Below, in pieces: positions 25,310 to 33,119 of a DNA stretch of 43,173 nucleotides (position 1 is the stretch's first letter; every line of letters starts with the position of its first letter). This stretch comes from Acidimicrobiaceae bacterium (GTDB lineage: Bacteria > Actinomycetota > Acidimicrobiia > Acidimicrobiales > Aldehydirespiratoraceae). The stretch lies in the NCBI GenBank assembly GCA_009843915.1, contig VYCM01000074.1, forward strand, positions 1 to 43,173, read 5' to 3'. The position numbers and the translations under genes were made by a program. The notes below the pieces were generated by a model. It was not told where the DNA came from. It saw only the letters and a list, made by a program, of their open reading frames with translations, and did not search any database.

Positions 25310-25389
25310 GAAGGGAGCGGGCTTGGTGCGGGCGCTCCGACCCGGGCTTGGTCCGTCGCGTGGGGCGAGGGCTCAGCGATCGGCGGGTG

Positions 25390-25395
25390 ACTCTA
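25390..25395 (-). promoter_or_regulatory. Possible -10 box for the gene at 25260
   Basis: TAGAGT on the minus strand, just after the stop of the deacetylase gene. The start codon is about 130 nt away, so this would be a leadered transcript, unlike most others here. Weak evidence: one TANNNT match. Confidence 0.25.
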
Positions 25396-25421
25396 GCCAC
25401 CAACCGGGCCGGCCCGCGTCG

Positions 25422-26318
25422 CTAATTCCTGGCGGCGCGCCAGCCGTCGCGCAGCTCGCGCATGGTGGCCAGCTCGTAGAGGCGGGACTCCAGCCAGTCC
25501 TTCCAGCCGGCCGTACGGAACAGCTCGTACTCGTCCGTGCGCACATGGAACTGGTCCGGCTCGATGACCTCGATCTCGGCACCGCCGGGGGCGTTGGGGT
25601 GGAAGGCGCAGTAGGTGAGGCCGGCATCCAGGTCACCGAGCAAGGCCCGGTAGTCGGCCGGTCGGCCGCGGGGCCGGGAGAAGTCCGTCTCCAGCACCCG
25701 GTCGAACACCGGCATCCCGGCCGATCGGGCGGCAACCACGGCGTCATCGAAGGGGTCTTGGTCGACGCCGGCCAGGTGGTTGCACGGTCCGTAGTCGCCC
25801 AGCGTGCCGGTGATCAGCACCGGGACGCCGTACTCGATCCCGACGGCCACATAGCGTTCGCACCACTCCGGGGCGAGAGCCGAGCCCATGTGCGCGTCGA
25901 GGTGGGTGACGTCGATGCCCGCGGCCAGAGCCCGGTCGATCTGGGCTCGCCACTCAGCCTCGACCGCCTCGGGGTGGGCGTGGCGGCGCACCGACGCCAC
26001 ATCAGGCCACAGGTACCCGTGGCCGTCGATGAGTCCGGACGCCGGCCCCGGTCGGGTGACCGGGCCCCAGCGATAGTGGGTCATCTCGGAGTTGAGGGTC
26101 AGGTGGACGCCGCAGTCGAGGCTGGGGTCGGCCGCGGCCTGCTCGGCGATCTCGCTGAACCACGGGCACGGCACCATCACCGAGCCGGCGGTGACGGTGC
26201 CGAGACGGGACAGCTCCACGAAGGCCCGGTTGGCGCCGTGGTTCATCCCGACATCGTCGGCGTGGATGACAAGCCGGGTGGCGGCTGGAATGGGCGGCAG
26301 GCCGGCTGTCGGCGCCAT
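25422..26318 (-). CDS. ChbG/HpnK (YdjC)-family carbohydrate deacetylase-like protein
   Basis: A 298-residue protein of the YdjC/ChbG family, metal-dependent deacetylases acting on acetylated sugars (chitooligosaccharides, hopanoid-linked sugars). The metal-site motifs are seen in order: HADDVGMNHG (residues 19-28, Asp21-Asp22), GVHLTLNSE (70-78, His72) and THLDAHMG (138-145, His139 and His143). No signal peptide is visible, so it acts in the cytoplasm. ATG 26318 lies 7 nt behind a TAGCCT box. Divergent from the PhyH-family operon with 38 bp between starts. Substrate unknown. Confidence 0.88.
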   Translation of the reverse strand: MAPTAGLPPIPAATRLVIHADDVGMNHGANRAFVELSRLGTVTAGSVMVPCPWFSEIAEQAAADPSLDCGVHLTLNSEMTHYRWGPVTRPGPASGLIDGHGYLWPDVASVRRHAHPEAVEAEWRAQIDRALAAGIDVTHLDAHMGSALAPEWCERYVAVGIEYGVPVLITGTLGDYGPCNHLAGVDQDPFDDAVVAARSAGMPVFDRVLETDFSRPRGRPADYRALLGDLDAGLTYCAFHPNAPGGAEIEVIEPDQFHVRTDEYELFRTAGWKDWLESRLYELATMRELRDGWRAARN

Positions 26319-26325
26319 GCGGTCG

Positions 26326-26349
26326 AGGCTAGGCGAATGGCCCTACCAT
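26326..26349. promoter_or_regulatory. Divergent -10 boxes for two leaderless genes
   Basis: Minus strand TAGCCT (26331-26326) is 7 nt before ATG 26318; plus strand TACCAT (26344-26349) is 7 nt before GTG 26357. The boxes here do not overlap. The plus box contains part of the ATG at 26348, so the PhyH gene more likely begins at GTG 26357. Confidence 0.5.
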
Positions 26350-26356
26350 GCCCGCC

Positions 26357-27256
26357 GTGGGCCTGCACCACTTCCGCGCCGATGTCGATCCGCAAGAGGT
26401 CAGCGACCATCTGGGGCGCTTCGGCTACGCCATCGTGGACGATGTGGCCGACCCGGGCCTGCTGGACCGGCTGGGAGCGGAAGCGATGCCCTACATCGAG
26501 GCGTCGGCCGTCGGGCGCGATACCTACGACGGGCGCTTCACCCGCCGGACCGGTTCCTTGGTGGCCCGCTGCCCGTCGGTCCGGCCGCTGGTGATGCATC
26601 CGCTCGTAGTCGGGGCGGTGGGTCACTTCCTGGGCCACGCCAGCGCCGTGCAGCTGCACCTGACCCAGATCATCTCGGTCGAGCCGGGTGAGACCCGGCA
26701 GAAGCTCCACCGCGATGAGATGGCCTTCGACTTCTTCGCTTTCGGCCCGGACTACCACGTGCAGTGCAACACCATGTGGGCGCTCAGCGACTTCACTGCA
26801 GACAACGGCGCCACCTGGATCCTGCCCGGCACTTCCGGCATGGACGACGCGGCGGCTTTGGCGGTGGTCGGTGCTCAGGCCGAGATGGGCCGAGGCAGCG
26901 TGCTCTTCTACGAGGGCAAGGTGCTCCACGGCGCTGGGGCCAACACCTCGGGCGGTGTGCGCCGGGGCGTGAACATCACCTACGCGGTGGGCTGGGTCCG
27001 CCAGGAGGAGAACCAGTACCTGGCCTGCCCGCCGGAGATCGCCCGCACCCTCGACGACGACCTCCTGCGCATGATGGGCTACACCCAGGGTGCCTTCGCG
27101 CTGGGGTACGTTGGTGACCAGACGGACCCCCTGGCCGCGCTGCGGGGCGGGACGGCCAAGGCCATGACCATCGGCGAGGTGGCGGAGCACAGCACCGACG
27201 CCCACCGCTTCGTTACCGACATCGAAGACATCGCCGAGTCGAGGAGACCACGATGA
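26357..27256 (+). CDS. Phytanoyl-CoA dioxygenase (PhyH) family protein
   Basis: A 299-residue Fe(II)/2-oxoglutarate dioxygenase of the PhyH family, which hydroxylates diverse substrates from acyl-CoAs to small secondary metabolites. Iron ligands: His118-x-Asp120 in KLHRDEM and His191 in KVLHGAGAN; the 2-oxoglutarate arginine is probably Arg202 or Arg203. An in-frame ATG three codons upstream (26348) overlaps the -10 box, so GTG 26357 is preferred. It leads an operon: the next two genes overlap by ATGA and a fourth starts 6 bp later. This is one of three separate non-heme iron oxygenase-like genes in the window, all at the head of a transcript. Confidence 0.87.
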   Translation: MGLHHFRADVDPQEVSDHLGRFGYAIVDDVADPGLLDRLGAEAMPYIEASAVGRDTYDGRFTRRTGSLVARCPSVRPLVMHPLVVGAVGHFLGHASAVQLHLTQIISVEPGETRQKLHRDEMAFDFFAFGPDYHVQCNTMWALSDFTADNGATWILPGTSGMDDAAALAVVGAQAEMGRGSVLFYEGKVLHGAGANTSGGVRRGVNITYAVGWVRQEENQYLACPPEIARTLDDDLLRMMGYTQGAFALGYVGDQTDPLAALRGGTAKAMTIGEVAEHSTDAHRFVTDIEDIAESRRPR

Positions 27257-27537
27257 CAACCGAGTTCCAGGTGCCCGACGACACCCAGTGGGACGAGACA
27301 CCCCGCAGCGGCGTGTCACGGATCTGTCTGTACGCCGGCTGGTCGCTGGCCGTCGTCTGGGCCGTCGGGCTGGTCGCCGTCCTCATCTGGCAGGCCGCTA
27401 CCGAGGGCGAGTCGGTCCGGTTCGGCGCTCTGCTCGGCCTAGTCCCGCTCGTGGCCTTCGGCCTGATCATCCTGTCGGCGCTGATAGACCGCATGCACAC
27501 CCGCAAGACCGATCCCTACCGGAAGGTTCAGAAATGA
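27253..27537 (+). CDS. Small two-helix membrane protein
   Basis: A 94-residue protein with two predicted transmembrane helices (about residues 24-46 and 58-78), a soluble acidic N-terminus and a short basic C-terminus (HTRKTDPYRKVQK), which would place both ends in the cytoplasm. I do not recognise a family. ATG 27253 has GAGGAG 6 nt upstream and overlaps the stop of the PhyH gene (ATGA). Its own stop overlaps the ATG of the YbjQ-like gene, so the three are translationally coupled, and a functional link with YbjQ is plausible. Confidence 0.7.
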   Translation: MTTEFQVPDDTQWDETPRSGVSRICLYAGWSLAVVWAVGLVAVLIWQAATEGESVRFGALLGLVPLVAFGLIILSALIDRMHTRKTDPYRKVQK

Positions 27538-27875
27538 TCGTCTCGACAACCTCCCACATCGCCGGGCATCGCATGACGCAGACACTCGGCCTGGTTCGGG
27601 GCAACACCATCCGCGCCCGCCATCTGGGCAGAGACATAAAAGCCATCGGTCGGCAGATCGTCGGCGGCGAGATCGCGGAGTACACCAAGCTGCTGGCCGA
27701 GGCCCGCGAGCAGGCTCTCGACCGCATGGTCGCCGAGGCCACTGAACTCGGCGCCAACGCCATCGTCGGAACCCGGTTCGCCACCTCCATGGTCGTCACC
27801 GGCGGTGCCGAACTCCTCGCGTTCGGAACCGCGGTCGTCGTCGAACCCGAGGCTGCTCACGACGGAGGCGGGTGA
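27534..27875 (+). CDS. YbjQ/UPF0145 family protein
   Basis: A 113-residue member of the YbjQ family (UPF0145), small proteins that form pentameric rings and have been called heavy-metal-binding domains; function is not known. Recognisable features are the opening IVSTTSHIAGH, LGLVRGNTIRARHLGRDI, the helix EAREQALDRMVAEATELGANAIVG and the strand VVTGGAELLAFGTAV. Length is typical (about 105-115). ATG 27534 follows GGAAGG and overlaps the upstream stop. The pairing with a small membrane protein may tether it to the membrane, an inference from overlap only. Confidence 0.88.
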   Translation: MIVSTTSHIAGHRMTQTLGLVRGNTIRARHLGRDIKAIGRQIVGGEIAEYTKLLAEAREQALDRMVAEATELGANAIVGTRFATSMVVTGGAELLAFGTAVVVEPEAAHDGGG

Positions 27876-27881
27876 CGAGCC

Positions 27882-28286
27882 GTGCGGCGGATGCACATCG
27901 GACTGCAGGTCGACGACCTCGAGGAGTCGATCGGGTTCTACACCCGGCTGTTCGGCGTGGAGCCCACGCTGCGGCGACCCGACTACGCCAAGTGGATGCT
28001 CGACGACCCGCGGGTGAACTTCTCGCTTGACACCCACGGCGAGGGCGCCCCGGGCTCGGCCCACTACGGCATCCAGGTCGAGTCTCATCCCGAGTTGGAG
28101 GATCTGCGGGAGCACATCGATTCGGCCGGCATGGCCCGGGCCGACCAGGACGACCTGGTGTGCGGCTACCAGCTCCAGCACAAGTCCTGGGTCGCCGACC
28201 CCGACGGCGTCATGTGGGAGGCGTTCTTCACCGAGGGCGTGGTCGACTCCGGCTACGGCACCGCCGAGATGCCCGACCCGCACTGA
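27882..28286 (+). CDS. Glyoxalase/VOC-fold protein related to ArsI/CadI
   Basis: A 134-residue vicinal oxygen chelate protein with the ArsI/CadI pattern: HIGLQVDDLEESIGFYTRLF (His5), DYAKWMLDDPRVNFSL, HYGIQVE (His61) and VADPDGVMWEAF (Glu113), giving the three metal ligands His/His/Glu. ArsI enzymes that break carbon-arsenic bonds have a vicinal cysteine pair in the loop before WVxDPDG; here that loop reads LVCGYQLQ with a single Cys94, so carbon-arsenic lyase activity is doubtful. The start may be GTG 27882 (ribosome site GGAGG further upstream) or ATG 27891. It starts 6 bp after YbjQ as the last gene of that operon. Confidence 0.82.
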   Translation: MRRMHIGLQVDDLEESIGFYTRLFGVEPTLRRPDYAKWMLDDPRVNFSLDTHGEGAPGSAHYGIQVESHPELEDLREHIDSAGMARADQDDLVCGYQLQHKSWVADPDGVMWEAFFTEGVVDSGYGTAEMPDPH

Positions 28287-28322
28287 GCGTTCGTGGCGGT
28301 CGGCACGCCGGGCTTGCCGGAA

Positions 28323-30047
28323 CTAGTCGAGGCTGGGGCCGGTAGTGTGGGTGCCTGAGCGCAGCAGGGTGCCGGGGCGGGCGCCGGTGAACTGCCCCTG
28401 GCGGACGATCTCGGTGCCGTTGCAGATCACGTGCTCGATGCCGGTGGCCCCGGCGTACAGGCGGGACGCTCCCGCGGGCAGGTCGGAGCGGAACTCGGTG
28501 GACCCTGAGCCGACCTCGCTCTCGTCCAGTACCACCACGTCGGCGTAGGCGCCCTCGGCCAGCACTCCCCTGTCCACCAGGCCGTAGAGGTTGGCCTGAT
28601 CCTCGGTGAGGAGGTGCACCGCCTCCTCCAGGGAGACGAGTCCCCGCTTGACCACGGCCTCGTTCAGCATCGTGGTTGCGTAGTTGGCCGACAGGAACAG
28701 GTCGAGGTGCGCCCCGGCGTCGGAGGCACCGACCACGGCCCGCGGGTCTCGCCAGATCTCGACCCTGGCTTCCCAGTCGGCGGTCGGCTCGGGCATGGCC
28801 GGATTGCCGAACGACGTCTCCAGGTCGTCGGCCAGGGCCATGTCGCACAGCGCGTCCCAGGGGTCCTGGCCCCGCTCCTCGGCGATCTCGCCCACCGTGC
28901 GGCCCGCACAGCCCTCGTTCTCGGGCGCCGGGGAGTGGAACACGACTTTGCGCGCCCAATGCGCCAGCCGGCGCAGAGGATGGTCCCCCTGGGCCAGTTC
29001 GTCGAGCCGGCGCCGCTCGGCCGGGTCGGCCAGGACGCGGAGCTTCTCCTCTTTGGGGAGGAGCATCACCTCCTCCCAGCCGGGCAGGGCGTCGAGCACG
29101 AAGCCACTGTTGAAGTTCAGGTGCAGTGAGAGCGTGAGAGGCACGGTCAGAGCCACGATCTTTCCGCCCCGGGCCACGGCCTGGTCCCCGGCGGCCAGCT
29201 CGGCCCGGTTCGTCTCCAGCGAGCGGGCGCTGACCGCCAGCACGTTCCAGTTGAGCGGCCGGCGGGCTGCGGCCGACATGTCGGCCATGAGGTCGAAGGC
29301 CCACGGCTCGAACGGCCTAAGCGCGGGGTTGAACTCGACGGAGGTGCCGTCGTATCCGGCCAGCACCGAGCACAGAGCTGTCAGCTCGTCACGCTCCGCG
29401 TACCGGCTGGGGACCATGTTCCCCATCGGGTCGTTGTGGGTGCGCGACCACGACGACGAGAAGCCCAGCGCCCCGGCCTCCAGGCCGTCGCGCAACAGCC
29501 CCTTCATCGCCTCCAGCTCCTCGTCGGTGCAGGTCCGGAGGACGCTGTCTTCGCCCATCACCACCCGGCGCAGGGCCGAGTGGCCCACCTTGAACCCGGC
29601 GTTGACGGCCACGTTGCCGTCGATGGCGTCGAAGTACTCGGCGGTGGTCTGCCAGCTCCACGGCACGCCCTGCTGCAACGCCTCCAGCGGGATGCCCTCA
29701 ACCCGGGCCAGCATCCGCATCAGGTAGTCGCCGTGGGCCGGATCGTTGCCCAAGGGTGCGATGGTGAATCCGCAGTTGCCGCCGATGACAGTGGTCACGC
29801 CGTGCAGCGGCGACGGCGACAGGTCCGGGTCCCAGAACACCTGAGCGTCAAAATGGGTGTGCACATCGATGAACCCCGGCGTCACCGCCAGGCCGGTGGC
29901 GTCGATGGCGGCCGCGGCCTCCGCACCTCCGTTGACCAGGTTCCCGATGGCCGAGATCCGGTCCCCGACGATGCCGATGTCGGCCCGGCGCCGGGGCCCG
30001 CCCCTGCCGTCGATCACGTCGCCGCCCTGGATGAGAAGGTCGAACAT
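28323..30047 (-). CDS. N-acyl-D-amino-acid deacylase-like amidohydrolase
   Basis: A 574-residue amidohydrolase of the D-aminoacylase branch. N-terminal beta-sandwich strands (LLIQGGDVIDG) lead to the metal motif PGFIDVHTHFD (His63, His65, Asp67), the Cys-containing IGGNCGFTIAP (Cys92, a zinc ligand in D-aminoacylase), VGHSALRRVVMG and the late SDAGAHLD. D-aminoacylases average about 480-530 residues, so this is a slightly long member. The substrate may be an N-acyl amino acid or another amide. ATG 30047 lies 7 nt behind a TAGCGT box, indicating its own leaderless transcript although carbonic anhydrase lies 35 bp upstream on the same strand. Confidence 0.87.
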   Translation of the reverse strand: MFDLLIQGGDVIDGRGGPRRRADIGIVGDRISAIGNLVNGGAEAAAAIDATGLAVTPGFIDVHTHFDAQVFWDPDLSPSPLHGVTTVIGGNCGFTIAPLGNDPAHGDYLMRMLARVEGIPLEALQQGVPWSWQTTAEYFDAIDGNVAVNAGFKVGHSALRRVVMGEDSVLRTCTDEELEAMKGLLRDGLEAGALGFSSSWSRTHNDPMGNMVPSRYAERDELTALCSVLAGYDGTSVEFNPALRPFEPWAFDLMADMSAAARRPLNWNVLAVSARSLETNRAELAAGDQAVARGGKIVALTVPLTLSLHLNFNSGFVLDALPGWEEVMLLPKEEKLRVLADPAERRRLDELAQGDHPLRRLAHWARKVVFHSPAPENEGCAGRTVGEIAEERGQDPWDALCDMALADDLETSFGNPAMPEPTADWEARVEIWRDPRAVVGASDAGAHLDLFLSANYATTMLNEAVVKRGLVSLEEAVHLLTEDQANLYGLVDRGVLAEGAYADVVVLDESEVGSGSTEFRSDLPAGASRLYAGATGIEHVICNGTEIVRQGQFTGARPGTLLRSGTHTTGPSLD

Positions 30048-30054
30048 GGTGCCG

Positions 30055-30060
30055 ACGCTA
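30055..30060 (-). promoter_or_regulatory. -10 box for the leaderless amidohydrolase gene
   Basis: TAGCGT on the minus strand (30060-30055) ends 7 nt before ATG 30047, in the 35-bp gap after carbonic anhydrase. Confidence 0.5.
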
Positions 30061-30082
30061 GCCGAGCCGCCGGTTGGTCCAG

Positions 30083-30601
30083 TCAGGAGGCCGGCGCCCC
30101 TACCTCATAAAGCTTGCCGTCAGCGACGTCGTACACGAAGCCCCGGATGTGGTCCTTGCAGGGCAGGAACGGAGAGGAGTGCAGGCGCCGCATCGACTCC
30201 GCGACGTTGTCATAGGGATCCGTGAACGCTTCGAACGGCCATGAGGGCCTGATCCCGGTCTCGGTTTCGAGTTCGGACAGGAACCGTTGCTCGTCGAGTG
30301 ACTGGAGCCCGCAGCCGGTGTGGTGCACCAGCACCACCTCACGCGTGCCCAGCAGCCGCTGCGACAGGCACAATGATCGGATCACGTCGTCGGTGATAAC
30401 TCCACCGGCGTTGCGGATGATGTGGGCTTCGCCGACGTGCAGCCCGAGGATCCTGGCCACGTCGATCCGGGCGTCCATGCAGGCGACCACTGCCAGCCGG
30501 CGCGCTGGCGCCGCCGGCATCCGGGCGCCCTCGAAGTCCCGGGCGAAGGCGGCGTTGCCGGCCAGCAGCTCCGGCGTGCTGGGATTGAAGTCGCCCGTCA
30601 C
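30083..30601 (-). CDS. Beta-class carbonic anhydrase
   Basis: A 172-residue beta-carbonic anhydrase, which interconverts carbon dioxide and bicarbonate. Zinc ligands Cys41 (ACMDARID, with the Asp43-Arg45 dyad), His94 and Cys97 (HHTGCG) are all present, as are the IIRNAGG and short C-terminal strand segments of the small actinobacterial subtype. No signal peptide, so it is cytoplasmic. The GTG start has only a weak ribosome site. It begins 9 bp after a His-rich lipoprotein gene on the same strand, so the two are very probably co-transcribed; a zinc enzyme beside a His-rich surface protein is suggestive but unproven. Confidence 0.93.
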   Translation of the reverse strand: MTGDFNPSTPELLAGNAAFARDFEGARMPAAPARRLAVVACMDARIDVARILGLHVGEAHIIRNAGGVITDDVIRSLCLSQRLLGTREVVLVHHTGCGLQSLDEQRFLSELETETGIRPSWPFEAFTDPYDNVAESMRRLHSSPFLPCKDHIRGFVYDVADGKLYEVGAPAS

Positions 30602-30610
30602 GGCAGCCTG

Positions 30611-31873
30611 TCAGGAGATCTCGAGTAGCAACAGCAGGCGGCCCGAGCCCTCGAACTCGACTTCGAACACACCGGGAATCGCCGCACTGAAGGCGAAGTG
30701 GGCGGGATTCCCTTCGGATACGGCTCGCAGGATGTCGTAGCCGTGGACATGGACCTCTTCGGCGGCGTCGGATGTCACCATCAGGGCTACTACCGAGCCG
30801 AGATCGACCTCGACCCTGCGGACCCCGCTCACCGGCACTCCGCCGACCGCGTCCACCGTGATCGTCTGGACGGCGTCCGCCAAGTCCGCGTCGTACCGGG
30901 TCGGTTCACCCGCCGATCCGTGATCGTGGTCGTGGTCGTGATCGTGGTGGTCGTGTGTGCCGTCAGGGCTGGCTTCGTGGCCGTCCGGCATGGTGGCTTC
31001 GTCCTCGGACACTTCCAGCGTGGCGAACGCCGCTATCACGACACCGCCCCTGGTGAGCGGGGCGTGGTCGTTGGTCCGCATGATCACCGAGATGTCATGA
31101 GTCCCGGCCGGCAGCGGCGGCATCTGGTACCACGTCTCGTAGACCCGGGCCACTTCCTCGCCGTTGATGTACAGGTACATGTAGCCCTCGCCATCGACGT
31201 GGTCGCCGGAGGCGTTCTCGGGGGCCAGGCGGAAGTAGGAGGGCACCGCGTGGAGGCTCCAGCCCCCGGCCGGGTCGTCCACCAGCTCAACGCTCACCGA
31301 CGGGTGCGGCTCCTGAGCCTCCCTCGTCGCGGGGCCGTCGTGGCCCGTGGCGTGGCCGTCCATCTCTCCGGTCACGATGACGGCGGTGGCGTCGATGATG
31401 TCGCCGTCCACGGCCATTGTCGAATGGTCGTTGGCCGACAGTTCGACCCGTACCTCGTGCTCACCGGGCGCGAGCGGGCCGATGTGGTGCCATTGGCCGT
31501 AGAGCCGCGACACCTTCTCTCCGTCGATGTAGAGGTGCATGTGGCCCTCCCCGTCGACGTGGGCGGTGGAGACGTTCTCGGGCACGATCTCGAAGGCGGT
31601 GGTGAGGACGCGGAGGTTCCACCCCTCCACCGGATCCTCGGAGACATCGATCTCGATGGTCGGCACCGGCAGGCCTTCGGCCACTTCGACGGACCTGCCA
31701 TGGTCGTGATGGCTGCCGTTCTCGCTTGCCATACCGGCCGTCTCGCTCGATGGGGCGTCGTCAGCGGGTGTGGCGGGCGTGTCTTCACCGCTACAGGCGA
31801 TGAGAGTGAGCACGGTGAGAGCCAGCACCGCTGTCCAGAGATGTCGACCGGCGGGCGTCGCGGGGTTCTTCAA
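30611..31873 (-). CDS. Histidine-rich lipoprotein with two repeated domains and a cupredoxin-like end
   Basis: A 420-residue predicted surface lipoprotein. The N-terminus has a hydrophobic signal ending in lipobox LIAC (Cys27). Two domains of about 97 residues (71-168 and 192-287) are clear repeats: the first has HVDGEGHMHLYIDGEK, the second HVDGEGYMYLYINGEE. A His/Asp tract (307-318, eight histidines) then links to a C-terminal cupredoxin-like domain (about 335-420) with EVHVHGYD and IPGVFEVEF. A smaller His cluster (SHHDH) lies near residue 55. This strongly suggests binding of zinc or copper outside the cell. The TTG start at 31873 has GAGG upstream and a TAGCGT box at 31917-31912. No close family name is claimed. 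Confidence 0.72.
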   Translation of the reverse strand: MKNPATPAGRHLWTAVLALTVLTLIACSGEDTPATPADDAPSSETAGMASENGSHHDHGRSVEVAEGLPVPTIEIDVSEDPVEGWNLRVLTTAFEIVPENVSTAHVDGEGHMHLYIDGEKVSRLYGQWHHIGPLAPGEHEVRVELSANDHSTMAVDGDIIDATAVIVTGEMDGHATGHDGPATREAQEPHPSVSVELVDDPAGGWSLHAVPSYFRLAPENASGDHVDGEGYMYLYINGEEVARVYETWYQMPPLPAGTHDISVIMRTNDHAPLTRGGVVIAAFATLEVSEDEATMPDGHEASPDGTHDHHDHDHDHDHGSAGEPTRYDADLADAVQTITVDAVGGVPVSGVRRVEVDLGSVVALMVTSDAAEEVHVHGYDILRAVSEGNPAHFAFSAAIPGVFEVEFEGSGRLLLLLEIS

Positions 31874-31911
31874 GTCTGGGCCTCGTGTCGGGGTGTCCGT
31901 GTGGTCCGCAC

Positions 31912-31933
31912 GCTAACGACCTGCGTCTAGATT
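31912..31933. promoter_or_regulatory. Divergent promoters: lipoprotein (leadered) and Rieske oxygenase (leaderless)
   Basis: Minus strand TAGCGT (31917-31912) would start a leader of about 32 nt before TTG 31873, containing GAGG. Plus strand TAGATT (31928-31933) lies 7 nt before GTG 31941, with no ribosome site. Here a leadered and a leaderless transcript point away from each other. Confidence 0.45.
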
Positions 31934-31940
31934 GGGGCGC

Positions 31941-33119
31941 GTGACGAGCATCGAGGCCCGAGCATCCGAGCGCCAGGCGCCCTCCAACGGCGACAGCACT
32001 TCCGCCTCGGGAATCGCCGCGGGTTACGACCCCGATCCGACGCGTTCGATGTCCCTGCACGCCGACGCCTACCTCGAGCCCCGCTGGCTCGAGATCGAGC
32101 AGAGCCAGATCTTCAGCCGCTCCTGGCAGTGGGTGTGCCACGTCGAGTCGCTGCGGGAGCCGGGCTCGTATCTGGCGCTGGAGGTGGCGGGCATGCCCGT
32201 CGCCCTGGTGCGGGGCGGCGACGGCGAGCTGCGGGCGTTCTACAACGTGTGCCAGCACCGGGCCCACGAACTGCTGGCGGGATCGGGACGCACCGACAGC
32301 ATCGTGTGTCCGTACCACGGCTGGACTTACGAGTTGACAGGCCGGCTCGCCCAAGCCCGGCGCACTGCGGACGTGGCCGGGTTCGATGTCTCGAGCATCT
32401 GCCTGAGCGAGGTTCAGGCGGAGGAGTTCGGCGGCTTCGTGTACGTCAACCTCGACCCGGAGGCGGTGTCACTGGCCGAGCAGTCAGGGGGCCTTGGCGA
32501 GGAGATCGCCCGTTACGCGCCCGACGTGAACGACCTGACCCATGTGCGCCGCATCCACTACGACATCGCCTCCAACTGGAAGAACGTGGTCGACAACTTC
32601 CTGGAGTGCTACCACTGCCATGTCGCCCACAAGGACTTCGTGACGCTGGTGGAGATGGACACCTACGAGGTCACCACCCACGGCATCTACTCCAGCCAGG
32701 TGGCCAGGGCCGGGTACTCGGACAACGCCGCCTACGACGTGTCCGGGTCCACGGTAAAGGACCTGGCCGTGTGGTGGCTCTGGCCCAACACGTGCCTGAT
32801 GCGCTATCCGGGCCGGGGCAACTTCAGCGTCATGCAGATGGTCCCGGCCGGGCCGGAGCGCACCCTGGAGACACTCGACTTCTACTTCGAGACGTCGGAG
32901 CTGACCGAGGCCGACACCGAGTCGATCCGCTACATGGACGACGTGCTCCAGCCCGAGGACATCGCCATAGTCGAGAGTGTGCAGCGGGGCATGCGCACCC
33001 CGGCCTTCGACCAGGGTCGAATCGTGTGCGATCCGGGCGGCTCGGGCCTCTCCGAGCACGGCGTGCACCACTTCCACGGCCTGGTGCTCGACGCCTACAG
33101 CCGGGCCGGCGCGGCCTAG
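31941..33119 (+). CDS. Rieske ring-hydroxylating oxygenase alpha subunit
   Basis: A 392-residue Rieske non-heme iron oxygenase. The [2Fe-2S] cluster ligands are Cys104-x-His106 (CQHRAHELL) and Cys123-x2-His126 (CPYHGWTY). The catalytic iron site is in NFLECYHCHVAH with His225 and His230. The residue bridging the two sites is Glu222 where benzoate- and naphthalene-type enzymes have Asp; Glu occurs in quaternary-amine oxygenases such as carnitine oxygenase CntA and choline monooxygenase-type proteins, so a betaine-like substrate is possible. No reductase gene is adjacent. GTG 31941 follows a TAGATT box by 7 nt. Its stop overlaps the stop of the convergent SDR gene. Confidence 0.88.
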   Translation: MTSIEARASERQAPSNGDSTSASGIAAGYDPDPTRSMSLHADAYLEPRWLEIEQSQIFSRSWQWVCHVESLREPGSYLALEVAGMPVALVRGGDGELRAFYNVCQHRAHELLAGSGRTDSIVCPYHGWTYELTGRLAQARRTADVAGFDVSSICLSEVQAEEFGGFVYVNLDPEAVSLAEQSGGLGEEIARYAPDVNDLTHVRRIHYDIASNWKNVVDNFLECYHCHVAHKDFVTLVEMDTYEVTTHGIYSSQVARAGYSDNAAYDVSGSTVKDLAVWWLWPNTCLMRYPGRGNFSVMQMVPAGPERTLETLDFYFETSELTEADTESIRYMDDVLQPEDIAIVESVQRGMRTPAFDQGRIVCDPGGSGLSEHGVHHFHGLVLDAYSRAGAA

